Notes: generated by a model not told the origin, from the sequence alone. Shown: positions 1 to 9,314, numbered from the stretch's first letter. The stretch: DNA of 64,000 bases from Pseudarthrobacter sulfonivorans (GCF_024391045.1 NZ_JANFCZ010000006.1:104889-168888), one strand, 5' to 3'. A program made the numbers and translations.

Positions 1-1142
1 ATAAAATCTGCGACCAGATCAGTGACGCCATCCTCGACGCGCTGCTTGCCGTGGACCCGGAATCACGCGTCGCCGTCGAGACCATGGCCACCACCGGCCT
101 GGTCCACGTTGCCGGTGAGGTCACCACCGACGCCTACGTGGAAATCCCGCAGATCGTCCGCGAGACCATCCTCGGGATCGGCTACGACTCTTCGGCCAAC
201 GGTTTCGACGGCGCCCGCTGCGGCGTGTCCGTGTCCATTGGCCAGCAGTCCAACGACATTGCCGGCGGCGTCTTCAACTCGCTGGAAGCCCGCGAAGGCC
301 GCCAGGAAGACGACTACGACCTCCAGGGTGCAGGCGACCAGGGCCTGATGTTCGGCTACGCGAGCGACGAAACTCCGTCCTACATGCCGACGCCCATCTG
401 GCTGGCACACCGGCTCTCCGAACGCCTCACCGAAGTGCGCAAGTCCGGTGAACTGTCCTACCTTCGTCCTGACGGCAAGACCCAGGTCACGGTGGGCTAT
501 GACAAAGACGTGCCGGTTTCCGTGGAGACCGTGGTTATCTCCAGCCAGCACGCCGAAGGTACCAACCTGGACCGTTTGCGCGCCGACCTCGCGTCCTTCG
601 TGATTGCGCCGGTGCTGGCAGCGGCCAACCTGGACGTCTCCCGCGCCGCCAACATCCTGAACCCGGCCGGCGAGTTCGTCATTGGCGGACCCGTGGGCGA
701 TGCCGGCCTGACCGGCCGCAAAATCATCGTGGACACCTATGGCGGCATGGCCCGCCATGGCGGCGGCGCCTTCTCGGGCAAGGACCCGTCCAAGGTGGAC
801 CGGTCCGCGGCCTACGCCATGCGCTGGGTAGCGAAGAACGTGGTGGCCGCAGGCTTGGCCAAGCGTGCCGAGATCCAGATCGCCTACGCCATCGGGCAGG
901 CCCGCCCGGTGGGCACCTACGTGGAAACGTTCGGCACTGAAACGGTGGACCCCGCGAAGATCAGCGCCGCCATCGCGGAAATCTTCGACCTCCGCCCGCG
1001 CGCCATCATCGACGCCCTGGACCTCAAGCGTCCCATCTACGCCAAGACGGCCGCGCACGGCCACTTTGGCCGCGACGATCCCGACTTCACCTGGGAGCGG
1101 CTGGACCGCGTGGATGACCTGAAGGCCTTCTTCAACGCCTAG
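1..1142 (+). CDS. metK: S-adenosylmethionine synthetase, 5' truncated by the window
   Basis: Methionine adenosyltransferase makes SAM from methionine and ATP in the cytoplasm. The start lies upstream of the window. The reading frame is open from base 3, beginning [15 protein letters not shown], which in this family follows the N-terminal HPD motif, so roughly 25 residues are missing. The family signatures [13 protein letters not shown], the glycine-rich [22 protein letters not shown] loop (P-loop-like, near window residues 250-270) and the C-terminal [14 protein letters not shown] are all intact. The stop is TAG at 1140-1142. priA follows on the same strand after about 90 bp. Identity is secure; the start and promoter cannot be seen. 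Confidence 0.97.
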   Translation, partial: KICDQISDAILDALLAVDPESRVAVETMATTGLVHVAGEVTTDAYVEIPQIVRETILGIGYDSSANGFDGARCGVSVSIGQQSNDIAGGVFNSLEAREGRQEDDYDLQGAGDQGLMFGYASDETPSYMPTPIWLAHRLSERLTEVRKSGELSYLRPDGKTQVTVGYDKDVPVSVETVVISSQHAEGTNLDRLRADLASFVIAPVLAAANLDVSRAANILNPAGEFVIGGPVGDAGLTGRKIIVDTYGGMARHGGGAFSGKDPSKVDRSAAYAMRWVAKNVVAAGLAKRAEIQIAYAIGQARPVGTYVETFGTETVDPAKISAAIAEIFDLRPRAIIDALDLKRPIYAKTAAHGHFGRDDPDFTWERLDRVDDLKAFFNA

Positions 1143-1230
1143 CCTGCCGGTAACGCCCAGCCCATCGCCGGCCCCGGCTGAGAATGTCAGGGCCAGGTGA
1201 TGTGCTGGTCGGTGAAAGGGGGTGGCAGCC

Positions 1231-3393
1231 ATGGCAGCACCGGAGAGCGTCCGCACCGGGCCTGAGTTTCCGGATGCCCTGCAGCCGTCCCTGCTTCAAG
1301 GGTTTCCGGCCCCGCCGCCGCAGAGCGGCCCCCCGCTGGCGCCCCGCCTCCCGGTGGCCAGGGTAGTGGTCGAGTCGTCGCTGCCGCACCTTGACCGCCC
1401 TTTTGACTACAGTGTGCCGGCCGAACTGGACCAGGCCGCCCAGGCCGGCGTCCGGGTCAAGGTCCGTTTCAACGGGCAGGAACTCGGCGGGTTCATTATT
1501 GAACGCATCGCAGAGTCCGACGCCGGCCACACCCTCGTGCCGCTGCACAAGGTGATCTCTCCGGTCGCCGTCCTCACACCCGCCGTGCGGGACCTGGTGA
1601 ACGCCGTCGCCGCACGGTACGCGGGAACTGTCAGTGACGTGCTGCGGGTGGCAGTGCCGCCGCGCATGGCACGGCTGGAGAAGGACTTCCTCGCCGAAGC
1701 TGCGGCGGAGGCCGGTCCGCGGCCTGAACCGGAAACAGCCGGAACGGTTGCCGGGGCACCGACCGGTGACCCCGCCGTCGTGCCTGGCGCACCGGGGGAA
1801 GGCGGCTGGGCAGGCTACCGCAACGGTCCCGCCTTCGTCCGCCATCTGCAGGAGGGCGGCTCTCCGCGGGCGGTCTTCAGCCCGCTCCAGGGCTACGGCC
1901 CGGCTGCGTGGCCGCAGCTGATTGCGGCGGCCGTTGCCGCTGTCCGCGCCTCCGGTCGTGGCGCCGTGGTGGTGGTGCCCGATTACCGCGACCTCAACCA
2001 GCTTGAGGCGGCGCTGCTGGAGGTGCTCCCGGCAGACGACGTCGCCCGGCTGACGGCTGATGACGGACCCACACCCCGCTACCGGAATTTCCTGCGCCTT
2101 CTCGCCGGCTCCGCACGGGTGGCCATCGGGACACGCTCCGCTGCGTTCGCTCCCGTCCGGGACCTCGGTCTCGTGGTCTGCTGGGACGACGGCAACGACC
2201 TCCACATCGAACAGCGCGCCCCGTACGCGCACGCACGCGAGCTGCTGCTGCTCCGCGCGGACCAGGAGGGCACTGCGTGCCTGATGGCAGGCCATGCCCG
2301 GAGTACGGAACTGCAGCGGCTCGTGGAAGCGGGCTGGGCCATGCCGGTCGAGGCGGAGCGGGCGCTGGTCCGGCGGACAGTTCCCCGCGTCCTGAACACT
2401 GCCGACAGCTTTGAACAGGAACGTGACCCGCTCGCCCTGGTGGCCCGGCTTCCCGGTGCCGCCTGGCGGGCAGCCAAGGAAGGCCTGGAACGCGGGCCGG
2501 TGCTGGTGCAGGTGGCCCGGGCCGGCTATGCGCCGTCGCTGGTGTGCGAGACCTGCCGGGAGCCGTCCCGCTGCCAGTCCTGCCAGGGACCCCTGGCGTT
2601 GGCGGGGGCCAGCTCGGCTATTCCGCAATGCCGCTGGTGCTCCACGCCCGCACCGGAGTGGCAGTGTGTCCATTGCTCCGGACGCAGGCTTCGGAAAGGC
2701 GCCACCGGTGTCCTGCGGACCGCGGAGGAACTGGGCCGCGCGTTTCCCGGCAAGGCTGTGGTCACGTCCTCCGGCGATCACGTCAAGGCGGGGGTAGGGA
2801 CCGAGAAAGCCCTGGTGGTGGCCACGATCGGCGCCGAACCGGTGGCTGAGTCGGGCTATGCTGCCGCGCTCCTGCTTGACGGCGACTCGCTGCTGCGCCG
2901 TGAAAATCTGCGGGCCGGCGAGGACACAGTGCGCCGCTGGTTCAATGCCGCAGCGCTGGTGCGTCCCGCGGCCGACGGCGGCCTGGTGGTCATTACGGCA
3001 ACGGAGAGCGTCGCCGTCGGTGCCCTGCTGCGATGGGATCCGGCCGGGTACGCCCGGCGCGAACTTGAGCTCCGCATGGAACTCCGGTTGCCCCCGGCTG
3101 TCCGGATTGCGTCGGTAACCGGGCCGCGGTCCGCCGTCGTCCATTTCACGGCAGCCGTGGAGCATCAGCTGGCGCCGGCGGGCGTTAAACTGCGGACCGC
3201 TGGTCCGGCCCCTGTGGTGCTCACGGGTCCGGCGGCGGCCAAACAGGGCGATGACGTCCGCACCCTGCTGTTCTTCCCTTACGGGCAGGCTGGCGCCGTG
3301 ACCCGGGTGTTGCGGTCCACCAAGGCAGCGGTTGCTGCAAAGCGCACTGAGGAGCCGGTGCAGGTCAGGCTGGACGGCGTGGACGTCCTGTAG
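1231..3393 (+). CDS. priA: Primosomal protein N' (PriA-like), helicase motifs degenerate
   Basis: About 720 aa. The N-terminal 3'-DNA-binding domain (VARVVVESSLPHLDRPFDY, residues about 42-60) and the zinc-binding cysteines (CETCREPSRCQSC, CRWCSTPAPEWQCVHCSG, about 430-485) are clear. In the expected helicase core there is no GxGKT/S Walker A loop, and the DEEH box position reads CWDDGNDL. This is a known feature of actinobacterial PriA homologues, which are annotated as probably lacking helicase activity; a replication-restart role is inherited from the family. ATG 1231 is preferred because AAAGGGGGT at 1215-1223 sits 7 nt upstream; a GTG at 1222 lies inside that sequence. Confidence 0.9.
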   Translation: MAAPESVRTGPEFPDALQPSLLQGFPAPPPQSGPPLAPRLPVARVVVESSLPHLDRPFDYSVPAELDQAAQAGVRVKVRFNGQELGGFIIERIAESDAGHTLVPLHKVISPVAVLTPAVRDLVNAVAARYAGTVSDVLRVAVPPRMARLEKDFLAEAAAEAGPRPEPETAGTVAGAPTGDPAVVPGAPGEGGWAGYRNGPAFVRHLQEGGSPRAVFSPLQGYGPAAWPQLIAAAVAAVRASGRGAVVVVPDYRDLNQLEAALLEVLPADDVARLTADDGPTPRYRNFLRLLAGSARVAIGTRSAAFAPVRDLGLVVCWDDGNDLHIEQRAPYAHARELLLLRADQEGTACLMAGHARSTELQRLVEAGWAMPVEAERALVRRTVPRVLNTADSFEQERDPLALVARLPGAAWRAAKEGLERGPVLVQVARAGYAPSLVCETCREPSRCQSCQGPLALAGASSAIPQCRWCSTPAPEWQCVHCSGRRLRKGATGVLRTAEELGRAFPGKAVVTSSGDHVKAGVGTEKALVVATIGAEPVAESGYAAALLLDGDSLLRRENLRAGEDTVRRWFNAAALVRPAADGGLVVITATESVAVGALLRWDPAGYARRELELRMELRLPPAVRIASVTGPRSAVVHFTAAVEHQLAPAGVKLRTAGPAPVVLTGPAAAKQGDDVRTLLFFPYGQAGAVTRVLRSTKAAVAAKRTEEPVQVRLDGVDVL

Positions 3394-3403
3394 CGGGTAT
3401 CCG

Positions 3404-4495
3404 CTACTGCGGACGCTTGCCGCGCGAACGCGCGGTCACAATGTCGTGGGCGGCATCCACGAGTTGCCGGGCCGAGTCTTCCCAGCTGAATTCCCCCGCA
3501 CGGGCCACGGAGCGCCTCGAAACGTCCTGCCAGTGCTCGCCGTCGCCCAGTTTCGCAACGGCCGCGCCGAACGCGGCGGGGGAGTCGGGGTCGACGTACG
3601 AGGCGGCGTCGCCGCCCACTTCCCGGAAGATCGGGATGTCGCTGGCGATGACCGGAGTGCCGAGGGACATCGCTTCCACCAGCGGCAGCCCGTAGCCTTC
3701 GGCGCGGGAAAGGCTCACCAAGGCGGTGGCGCGTTTGAGCAGGACCGCGTATTCATCGTCCGTGACTCCGTTGTGGAACACCACCTTCGCGCCCGCGGGG
3801 ACCATGATCTCCAGTTCGGCGCGCCGTTCGGGGGTGACCCTGCTCAGCAGGTGCAGCGTGAAGTCCGGCAGCCCGGCCATCCCGGCAATCAGGGTTTCCA
3901 CGTTTTTGTAGGGCATGAACGATCCCATATAGACCAGCGTATGGTCGGATCCGTCAGCTGGATTCCGCGGTTCCTGGGCCGGCTGCGGCGCGTTGCCGAT
4001 GATCCGCACAGGCCGGCTGGTCAGCCGGTACTTGGCCATCAGGGCTTCAGTGGTGCTGCTGATGGTGGCCACGATGTCCGCGCGGTTCAGGAGGAGGCGT
4101 TGGGGCCAGAAGGCCTTGTGGTACAGGCGCCACAGGACACGCACCGGCGCCGGCAGGAATCCCGGCGGCGCGGGGTGCTCGTAGTAGATGAGGTCGTGCA
4201 GGGTCAGCACCAGCCCGTACTTGCGTCCCCAGCTGCCCATGGTCTGCATCGGACAGACCACCACATCGGCGCCAAGCGGGTTGATCCTGCGGGCCACAAA
4301 GAGCTCCGCCGGGGACAGGGGGCTGTTGATCAGTGTGTAGGGCACGTCCGGGAGTAGGGCGAGTTGCCGGCGGTCGCTGATGAGCATGGACACGTCCGCG
4401 ATCCCGGCAGTCGCTGCGATCAGGCTTGCCCCATAGCGGCTGATGCCGTCGTGGTGGTCGTTCCGGGTAAAACGGGCATCGATGACAATCTTCAC
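3404..4495 (-). CDS. Glycosyltransferase family 4 (GT-B fold)
   Basis: A 363-aa protein with the architecture of GT4 sugar transferases. The N-terminal Rossmann-like domain starts MKIVIDARFTRN. The C-terminal nucleotide-sugar domain contains LVYMGSFMPYKNVETLI (about 205-221) and the family's E-x7-E motif in EGYGLPLVEAMSLGTPVIAS (about 283-302). There is no signal peptide, so it probably acts at the cytoplasmic face on an unknown sugar donor and acceptor. Its ATG overlaps the stop of the upstream alpha/beta hydrolase by 4 nt, which points to translational coupling. It converges with priA across only 10 bp, with no visible terminator between. Family is sure; substrate is unknown. Confidence 0.85.
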   Translation of the reverse strand: MKIVIDARFTRNDHHDGISRYGASLIAATAGIADVSMLISDRRQLALLPDVPYTLINSPLSPAELFVARRINPLGADVVVCPMQTMGSWGRKYGLVLTLHDLIYYEHPAPPGFLPAPVRVLWRLYHKAFWPQRLLLNRADIVATISSTTEALMAKYRLTSRPVRIIGNAPQPAQEPRNPADGSDHTLVYMGSFMPYKNVETLIAGMAGLPDFTLHLLSRVTPERRAELEIMVPAGAKVVFHNGVTDDEYAVLLKRATALVSLSRAEGYGLPLVEAMSLGTPVIASDIPIFREVGGDAASYVDPDSPAAFGAAVAKLGDGEHWQDVSRRSVARAGEFSWEDSARQLVDAAHDIVTARSRGKRPQ

Positions 4496-5421
4496 GCGGG
4501 GTGGTCCTTAAGGAAGCTGCGGATGAAACCGGCGGCCGGCGCGGGCGTTTCGTAGTGGATGAGATGCCCGACGCCGGGAATGACTTTGAGTTCCCCGTCC
4601 GGCAGGAGCGCGGCGAGGCGGTGCTGGTCCGGCAGGGTGGCGATCTCATCCTTCTCACCCGCCACCAGCAGCACCGGCAGGGTCAGTTTGTCGGCAACTT
4701 CCGCCACGTGGGCGCTGACGGATGCCGTGAATGACTGGAGGAGGCTTTCCCGGTCAGCGAAGGCACTGAAGTAGGCGTGGTGCTGGCCGTGGATGAAGCG
4801 GCGCAGGTCCCGGTCGCTCGTTTTGGCCATGGTCTCGCTCATGACCCGGACGATCATGGAGTTGCGCAGCAGCGCCAGGCCCAGCGGCCGGGGGAGCCGC
4901 GCGGCCAGCCGGTAGTACAGGACGGCCAGCCTTGTCATGACGCCCTTGGGACCTTCCAGGGCCGGTGCGGCGATCGGATTGATGAGGATCAGCGGCGTAA
5001 CTGCCCCTGGCTGCGCGGCCACAAAATGGGACGCGATGATCGAACCGAACGAATGTCCCAGCAGCACAGTGTCAGGGCCTAAATCCAGTGCCGCCATGAA
5101 AGAGCTGATGAATGCGCCGTACTGTTCCACCGAGTGCGCTCCTGCCGCGAAGGCGCCAGAACTGCCAAAGCCCGGGAGGTCCGGCATGATGACCCGCATG
5201 TCGGGCAGCTGGTCCGCCACCCGGAGCAGGCCATGGTGATCGCCGCGGAACCCGTGGATGACCAGGATGGTGCGCGTTTCCGCCGTGGTTTGGACGGGTT
5301 CATACGTCCAGTACGCCACGGTGCTGCCGTCCAGATCGATTTCTGCGGCGCGGGTGCGGGCTGCCAGCCCGGGGCTGAAATAGGCCGGCACGTCAGACGG
5401 CAGGCGGGTGGCTGTCCTCAT
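4492..5421 (-). CDS. Alpha/beta hydrolase
   Basis: A 309-aa soluble hydrolase. Visible hallmarks are the oxyanion segment ILVIHGFRGDHHG (about 72-84), the nucleophile elbow GHSFGS (about 122-127), an acid residue in AGEKDEIATLP (about 255) and the catalytic His in GVGHLIHYETP (about 285). No secretion signal is seen. It is third in a minus-strand run: the aldo/keto reductase stop lies 11 nt upstream, and the glycosyltransferase start overlaps its stop (ATGA). The substrate cannot be inferred from sequence. Confidence 0.82.
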   Translation of the reverse strand: MRTATRLPSDVPAYFSPGLAARTRAAEIDLDGSTVAYWTYEPVQTTAETRTILVIHGFRGDHHGLLRVADQLPDMRVIMPDLPGFGSSGAFAAGAHSVEQYGAFISSFMAALDLGPDTVLLGHSFGSIIASHFVAAQPGAVTPLILINPIAAPALEGPKGVMTRLAVLYYRLAARLPRPLGLALLRNSMIVRVMSETMAKTSDRDLRRFIHGQHHAYFSAFADRESLLQSFTASVSAHVAEVADKLTLPVLLVAGEKDEIATLPDQHRLAALLPDGELKVIPGVGHLIHYETPAPAAGFIRSFLKDHPA

Positions 5422-5432
5422 GAATCCCGGTC

Positions 5433-6302
5433 CTAGTTGACGTTGTCAGGGTGGGAGCCGGTGCGCTGCCCGCGCTCAAGCTCGGCCAGGGCCGCCATGT
5501 CCCGTTCGGACAGGCTGAAGCCGAAGACGTCCAGGTTTTCCCGGATCCGGGCCTCCGAGCTCGCCTTGGGGATGGCAATGTTTCCCAGCTGGACATGCCA
5601 GCGCAGGACGATCTGCGCGGGTGTCCGGCCATGCTCGGCGGCGAGGGCCACCACCACGGGGTCTGCCAGTACCTGCCCGCGGCCCAGGGGGCTCCAGGCC
5701 TCCGTCAGGATTCCCAGCGCGCTGTGCTTCTCCCTCAGTTCCGCCTGCTGGAGCCAGGGGTGGAGTTCTATCTGGTTCACTGCCGGCACCACTTCGGCGC
5801 TGTCCAGCAGCCGGTCCAGGTGTGCGGGCTGGAAGTTGCAGACGCCGATGGCCCGCACCTTCCCTTCGCGGTACAGCGTCTCCAGGGCACGGTACGTTTC
5901 CGTGAACAGGCCCCGCCGGGCACAGGGCCAGTGGATGAGGTACATGTCCACGTAGTCCAGGCCGAGGTTGACCATGGACGCATCAAACGCCTGCAGTGTC
6001 TTGTCGTACCCCTGGTCGTCGTTCCAGACCTTCGTGGTGACAAAGACGTCCTCACGCCGGAGCCCCGGCGAGGATTCGCCGGAACCGCCGCTCCCGCCGT
6101 CGGAATCAACCGCTGCGCCGAGGGCCCGCGCCACACCAACTTCGTTGCCGTACATGGCGGCCGTATCGCAGTGGCGGTAGCCACTGCCCAACGCAATGGA
6201 CACCAGTGAGGAGGCGTCGGTCACGGGAACCTTGTAGAGCCCAAACCCCAATTGGTCGATCAGCACACCGTTGTTGAGACTAAGCCGGGGAGAAGGTTTC
6301 AT
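5433..6302 (-). CDS. Aldo/keto reductase
   Basis: A 289-aa NADPH-dependent oxidoreductase of the AKR superfamily, probably AKR5-like 2,5-diketo-gluconate reductase type. The four catalytic residues are visible: Asp and Tyr in GYRHCDTAAMYGNE, Lys in VFVTTKVWND and His in YLIHWP. The C-terminal IPKASSEARIRENLDVF cofactor region is complete. The start at 6302 (MKPSPRLSLNNGVLIDQLGFG) matches family N termini; an upstream in-frame ATG would add 23 residues that overlap the regulator gene. The SorC-type regulator ends 10 nt upstream on the same strand, so the two are probably co-transcribed. Confidence 0.87.
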   Translation of the reverse strand: MKPSPRLSLNNGVLIDQLGFGLYKVPVTDASSLVSIALGSGYRHCDTAAMYGNEVGVARALGAAVDSDGGSGGSGESSPGLRREDVFVTTKVWNDDQGYDKTLQAFDASMVNLGLDYVDMYLIHWPCARRGLFTETYRALETLYREGKVRAIGVCNFQPAHLDRLLDSAEVVPAVNQIELHPWLQQAELREKHSALGILTEAWSPLGRGQVLADPVVVALAAEHGRTPAQIVLRWHVQLGNIAIPKASSEARIRENLDVFGFSLSERDMAALAELERGQRTGSHPDNVN

Positions 6303-6312
6303 AGGACTGACT

Positions 6313-7287
6313 TTACCCATTCGCAGGGGCCACGCCTTCGAAGCCCACCAGACGGCGCGCGGTGGCTTCATCGAGAATCAGGTCGGTGGCCAGGCCCGCA
6401 GTGAGGGCCCCGCGGAGACCATTGATCTTGGATGCCCCCGACACCACGCAAATCCGGCGGCGGACCTGCCGCAACTGTGAGAGGGCCGGGCCGGTGGACC
6501 GTTCGTTCAGCACAATGCCATCGGAGGATCCGTCACGGCGGAAAAAGACGGTGGCGACGTCACCCACCACATCGGAATGGGCAAGCATCCTGAGGTCGTT
6601 TTCGTCCAGGTAGCCGCCGGCGTAGACGTGGCTCGGGTAATCGGCTTCGACAGACCCGACCCCGAAAATGGCGATGCTCATCCGCGCCTGCAGATCAAGG
6701 ATGCGCTGCACGCTGCGTTCCTGCCACATGGCGGCCTTTGTTGCCGCATGGTCAAAAAACGCGGGCACGGGGAACTGCTCCACGCGCGCGCCGTAGGCAC
6801 TGCCAAACCGGCGCATGATGTCGCTCGCGTAGGTGATGCCGGTGGTGTGCATGTTGCCGGCGCCATTGAGCTGGACCACCACAGTGTCGTGGGTGATCTT
6901 GCGGGTCAGGTGCCTACTGACTGCACTGAGCGTCGAGCCCCACGCAACGCCGAGGATTGCGTTGGAATCCACCAGCGGACCAATCGTGCGCGCTGCCTGC
7001 AGCGCCACACGGTCAAGGGTTTCAGCCTCATTGAGTGACTCCAGGACCGGCACCACGTGTACGTCCACGTTGTACTCCCGCCTGATCATGCTCTCGAGCT
7101 CGGGGCCGGTATCCAGCGGATTGCGGATCTGGATCTGGACCAGGCCCGTTTCCCGGGCCGCGGAAAGGAGCCTCGACACGGTGGACCGGGACGTCCGAAG
7201 CTCCCGGGCGATGGCATCCATGGTCAGGTCCTGAAGGTAATACATCTGTGCAGCCCGGAGTGCATCCGAGTGGCGGGAGCGCGTCAT
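6313..7287 (-). CDS. SorC/DeoR-family sugar-binding transcriptional regulator, likely controls the glycerol operon
   Basis: About 324 aa. An N-terminal helix-turn-helix (MDAIARELRTSRSTVSRLLSAA, about residues 19-40) precedes a SorC-type sugar-phosphate effector domain (LGVAWGSTLSAVSRHL; IFGVGSVEADYPS; LNERSTG). ATG 7287 is chosen because it begins MTRSRHSDALRAAQMYYLQ, typical of the family; the longer frame adds 34 residues made from the promoter. It is divergent from glpD, with a TGCAC-N4-GTGCA palindrome in the 125-bp gap. By the usual neighbour rule it should sense a glycerol-derived phosphate and control glpDFK; this is inference. The same transcript probably carries the downstream reductase, hydrolase and glycosyltransferase. 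Confidence 0.85.
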   Translation of the reverse strand: MTRSRHSDALRAAQMYYLQDLTMDAIARELRTSRSTVSRLLSAARETGLVQIQIRNPLDTGPELESMIRREYNVDVHVVPVLESLNEAETLDRVALQAARTIGPLVDSNAILGVAWGSTLSAVSRHLTRKITHDTVVVQLNGAGNMHTTGITYASDIMRRFGSAYGARVEQFPVPAFFDHAATKAAMWQERSVQRILDLQARMSIAIFGVGSVEADYPSHVYAGGYLDENDLRMLAHSDVVGDVATVFFRRDGSSDGIVLNERSTGPALSQLRQVRRRICVVSGASKINGLRGALTAGLATDLILDEATARRLVGFEGVAPANG

Positions 7288-7300
7288 AGGCCATCCAAAC

Positions 7301-7314
7301 TGCACGTTTGTGCA
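7301..7314. promoter_or_regulatory. Candidate operator of the SorC-type regulator (TGCAC-N4-GTGCA)
   Basis: Perfect 5-bp inverted repeat with a 4-bp spacer, between the divergent regulator and glpD starts and 7 bp upstream of the glpD -35 box. Its place and symmetry fit a regulator-binding site. Which protein binds is inferred. Confidence 0.55.
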
Positions 7315-7320
7315 AAGAGC

Positions 7321-7350
7321 TTGACTACATTTTCCATTACTCCAAACAAT
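7321..7350 (+). promoter_or_regulatory. Probable glpDFK promoter
   Basis: TTGACT at 7321-7326 (5 of 6 to the -35 consensus) and AACAAT at 7345-7350 (4 of 6 to the -10) are separated by 18 nt. The proposed operator is immediately upstream of the -35 box. Confidence 0.6.
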
Positions 7351-7412
7351 AGTTGAAGAAGGGCGGCTGACCTGCGAAGGTAGCCCCAAGGACTAAACCC
7401 AAGGAGCAGTTT

Positions 7413-9224
7413 TTGGGACTCAAGGACTCATCCCGCCAGCCTCACAGCATGCCTGCGAAAAAGACTGGGCCGCGAGCCGCGGCCCAGTCTTTGAAAGAGC
7501 GGCCGCAGGCCAGGGTGCTGATCATCGGCGGGGGTATCAACGGTGTGGGCACCTTCCGGGACCTCGCCCTCCAGGGAGTGGATGTTGCGCTGGTAGAGCG
7601 CGGCGACTACTGCCAGGGAGCGAGCGGCGCATCGTCACACATGATCCACGGCGGGATCCGCTACCTGGAAAACGGCGAGTTCCGGCTGGTCCGCGAGTCG
7701 GTGGTGGAGCGCAACCGCCTGATCCGGATCGCGCCGCACTACGTGAAGCCGCTCCAGACCACCATTCCCATTTTCAGCACCTTTTCCGGCGTGATGTCCG
7801 CCCCGCTGAGGTTTCTAAGCCACAAACAGCAGGGCAAACCCAAGGAGCGTGGGGCGTTCCTGATCAAGCTGGGCCTGAGTATCTACGACTCCTTCTCCCG
7901 CGACGGGGGCACGGTTCCGCGGCACCAGTTCCGGGGCCGCAAGCGGGCACTGGCGGAACTGCCCCGGCTGCACCCCGGCATCAAGTACGCAGCCACCTAC
8001 TTTGACGCGTCGGTGCATAATCCCGAACGTCTCACCCTGGACGTGCTCCAGGACGGTGAGAAGGCCGGCCTGGCGAATCCAGGCCCGGCAGGCAGCACGG
8101 CCAGGGCCAGCAACTACGTCTCGCTGCAATCAATGGGCCGCGAAGTCCCCGCAGGAAACGGCAGCACAACAAACGGCAGCACGGTTCAACTTCGCGACGA
8201 ACTGACGGGTGAGCTCTTCGACTTCACCGCAGATGTCATTGTGAACACCACCGGGGCCTGGGTGGACCTGACCAACGAGGCCATGGGGGCGGCGTCCCGC
8301 TTCATGGGCGGCACCAAGGGATCTCACATTGTGCTCGACCACCCTGACCTGCTTGATGCCTGCAAGGGCCGGGAGATCTTCTTTGAACACACCGACGGCC
8401 GGATTGTCCTGATCTATCCCATGGGGGACAGGGTCCTGGTAGGCACCACGGACGTGGACGCCGACATGGCCCGGGATGCAGTCTGCACGGACGAGGAGAT
8501 CGAGTACTTCCTCGAGCTGATCGGGCACGTCTTCCCGGAGGTCCCCGTTGACCGCGGGCAGATCGTCTACACGTTTTCCGGCGTACGCCCGCTGCCGCGC
8601 CACGACGCGACCCAGCCGGGATTTGTTTCCCGGGACTACCGGATTGAACGGCAGGCAGGCGGCCGGGGCGCCGTCGTGTTCAGCCTGGTGGGCGGCAAGT
8701 GGACTACGTTCCGGGCGCTGGCCGAACACCTGGCCAACGACGTCCTGGCCGAATTGGGCATCGAACGCCGGGTGTCGACGGCGAAGCTGGCCATCGGCGG
8801 GGGCGCCGGGTTCCCGGTGGACGAGCCGGGCGTCCAGGCCTGGATCAAGGCCCACGTGTCCGCTGACCGGGGTGCAGACCGGACGGCCCTCCTGCTCACC
8901 CGCTACGGCACCAGGGCTGAGGAGGTCATAGCCTTCCTTGACGCCGGTCCGGACCGGCTGCTGCGCTCAACCCGTGAGCTCAGCGTCCGCGAGCTTGAAT
9001 TCATGGCCCGCCATGAGCAGATCGGGCACCTGGCCGATGTGCTCATCCGCCGGACATCCCTCGCCTTCCGGGGGCTGGTCACCGGCGAGTTGCTCAATGA
9101 GGTGTCGGAGGCGCTGGCCGGTCCACTGGGCTGGGACAGTGCAGCACAGGCCCGGGAGATCCAGCACGCCGAGGAGGTTTTGGAACGGTTCCACCGAATT
9201 CAGGTCCACAGCCTGGTCGCTTAG
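7413..9224 (+). CDS. glpD: Glycerol-3-phosphate dehydrogenase (FAD-dependent)
   Basis: A 603-aa flavoenzyme oxidising sn-glycerol 3-phosphate to dihydroxyacetone phosphate and passing electrons to the quinone pool; peripheral at the membrane. The FAD-binding motif VLIIGGGINGVGTFRDLALQG is near residues 35-55, followed by the family signature SGASSHMIHGGIRYLENGEF. Later landmarks are GRIVLIYPMGDRVLVGTTDVD and the C-terminal DAO domain. The start is TTG 7413 with AAGGAG at 7401-7406, 6 nt upstream; ATG 7449 is a weaker alternative. First gene of glpD-glpF-glpK, divergent from the SorC regulator. Confidence 0.95.
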   Translation: MGLKDSSRQPHSMPAKKTGPRAAAQSLKERPQARVLIIGGGINGVGTFRDLALQGVDVALVERGDYCQGASGASSHMIHGGIRYLENGEFRLVRESVVERNRLIRIAPHYVKPLQTTIPIFSTFSGVMSAPLRFLSHKQQGKPKERGAFLIKLGLSIYDSFSRDGGTVPRHQFRGRKRALAELPRLHPGIKYAATYFDASVHNPERLTLDVLQDGEKAGLANPGPAGSTARASNYVSLQSMGREVPAGNGSTTNGSTVQLRDELTGELFDFTADVIVNTTGAWVDLTNEAMGAASRFMGGTKGSHIVLDHPDLLDACKGREIFFEHTDGRIVLIYPMGDRVLVGTTDVDADMARDAVCTDEEIEYFLELIGHVFPEVPVDRGQIVYTFSGVRPLPRHDATQPGFVSRDYRIERQAGGRGAVVFSLVGGKWTTFRALAEHLANDVLAELGIERRVSTAKLAIGGGAGFPVDEPGVQAWIKAHVSADRGADRTALLLTRYGTRAEEVIAFLDAGPDRLLRSTRELSVRELEFMARHEQIGHLADVLIRRTSLAFRGLVTGELLNEVSEALAGPLGWDSAAQAREIQHAEEVLERFHRIQVHSLVA

Positions 9225-9314
9225 TCTGCCCGGCTGCAGCCGGAGCGTTAACGCGCTCCGGCTCAACGGTCCTTCAACCCGCGAAGGACTGAAAACAAAA
9301 ATAAGGAGTCAACG

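Noticed and set aside
63..1256. Long minus-strand frame opposite metK
   Set aside because: No recognisable motif, Gly/Val/His-rich, and entirely antisense to metK.
1132..3165. Long open frame on the minus strand (677 codons) opposite priA
   Set aside because: It mirrors the strongly supported priA frame; composition is Arg/Gly/His-rich with no family motif. High GC leaves antisense frames open.
3332..4357. 341-codon plus-strand frame opposite the glycosyltransferase
   Set aside because: Antisense to a gene with clear GT4 motifs and without similarity of its own.
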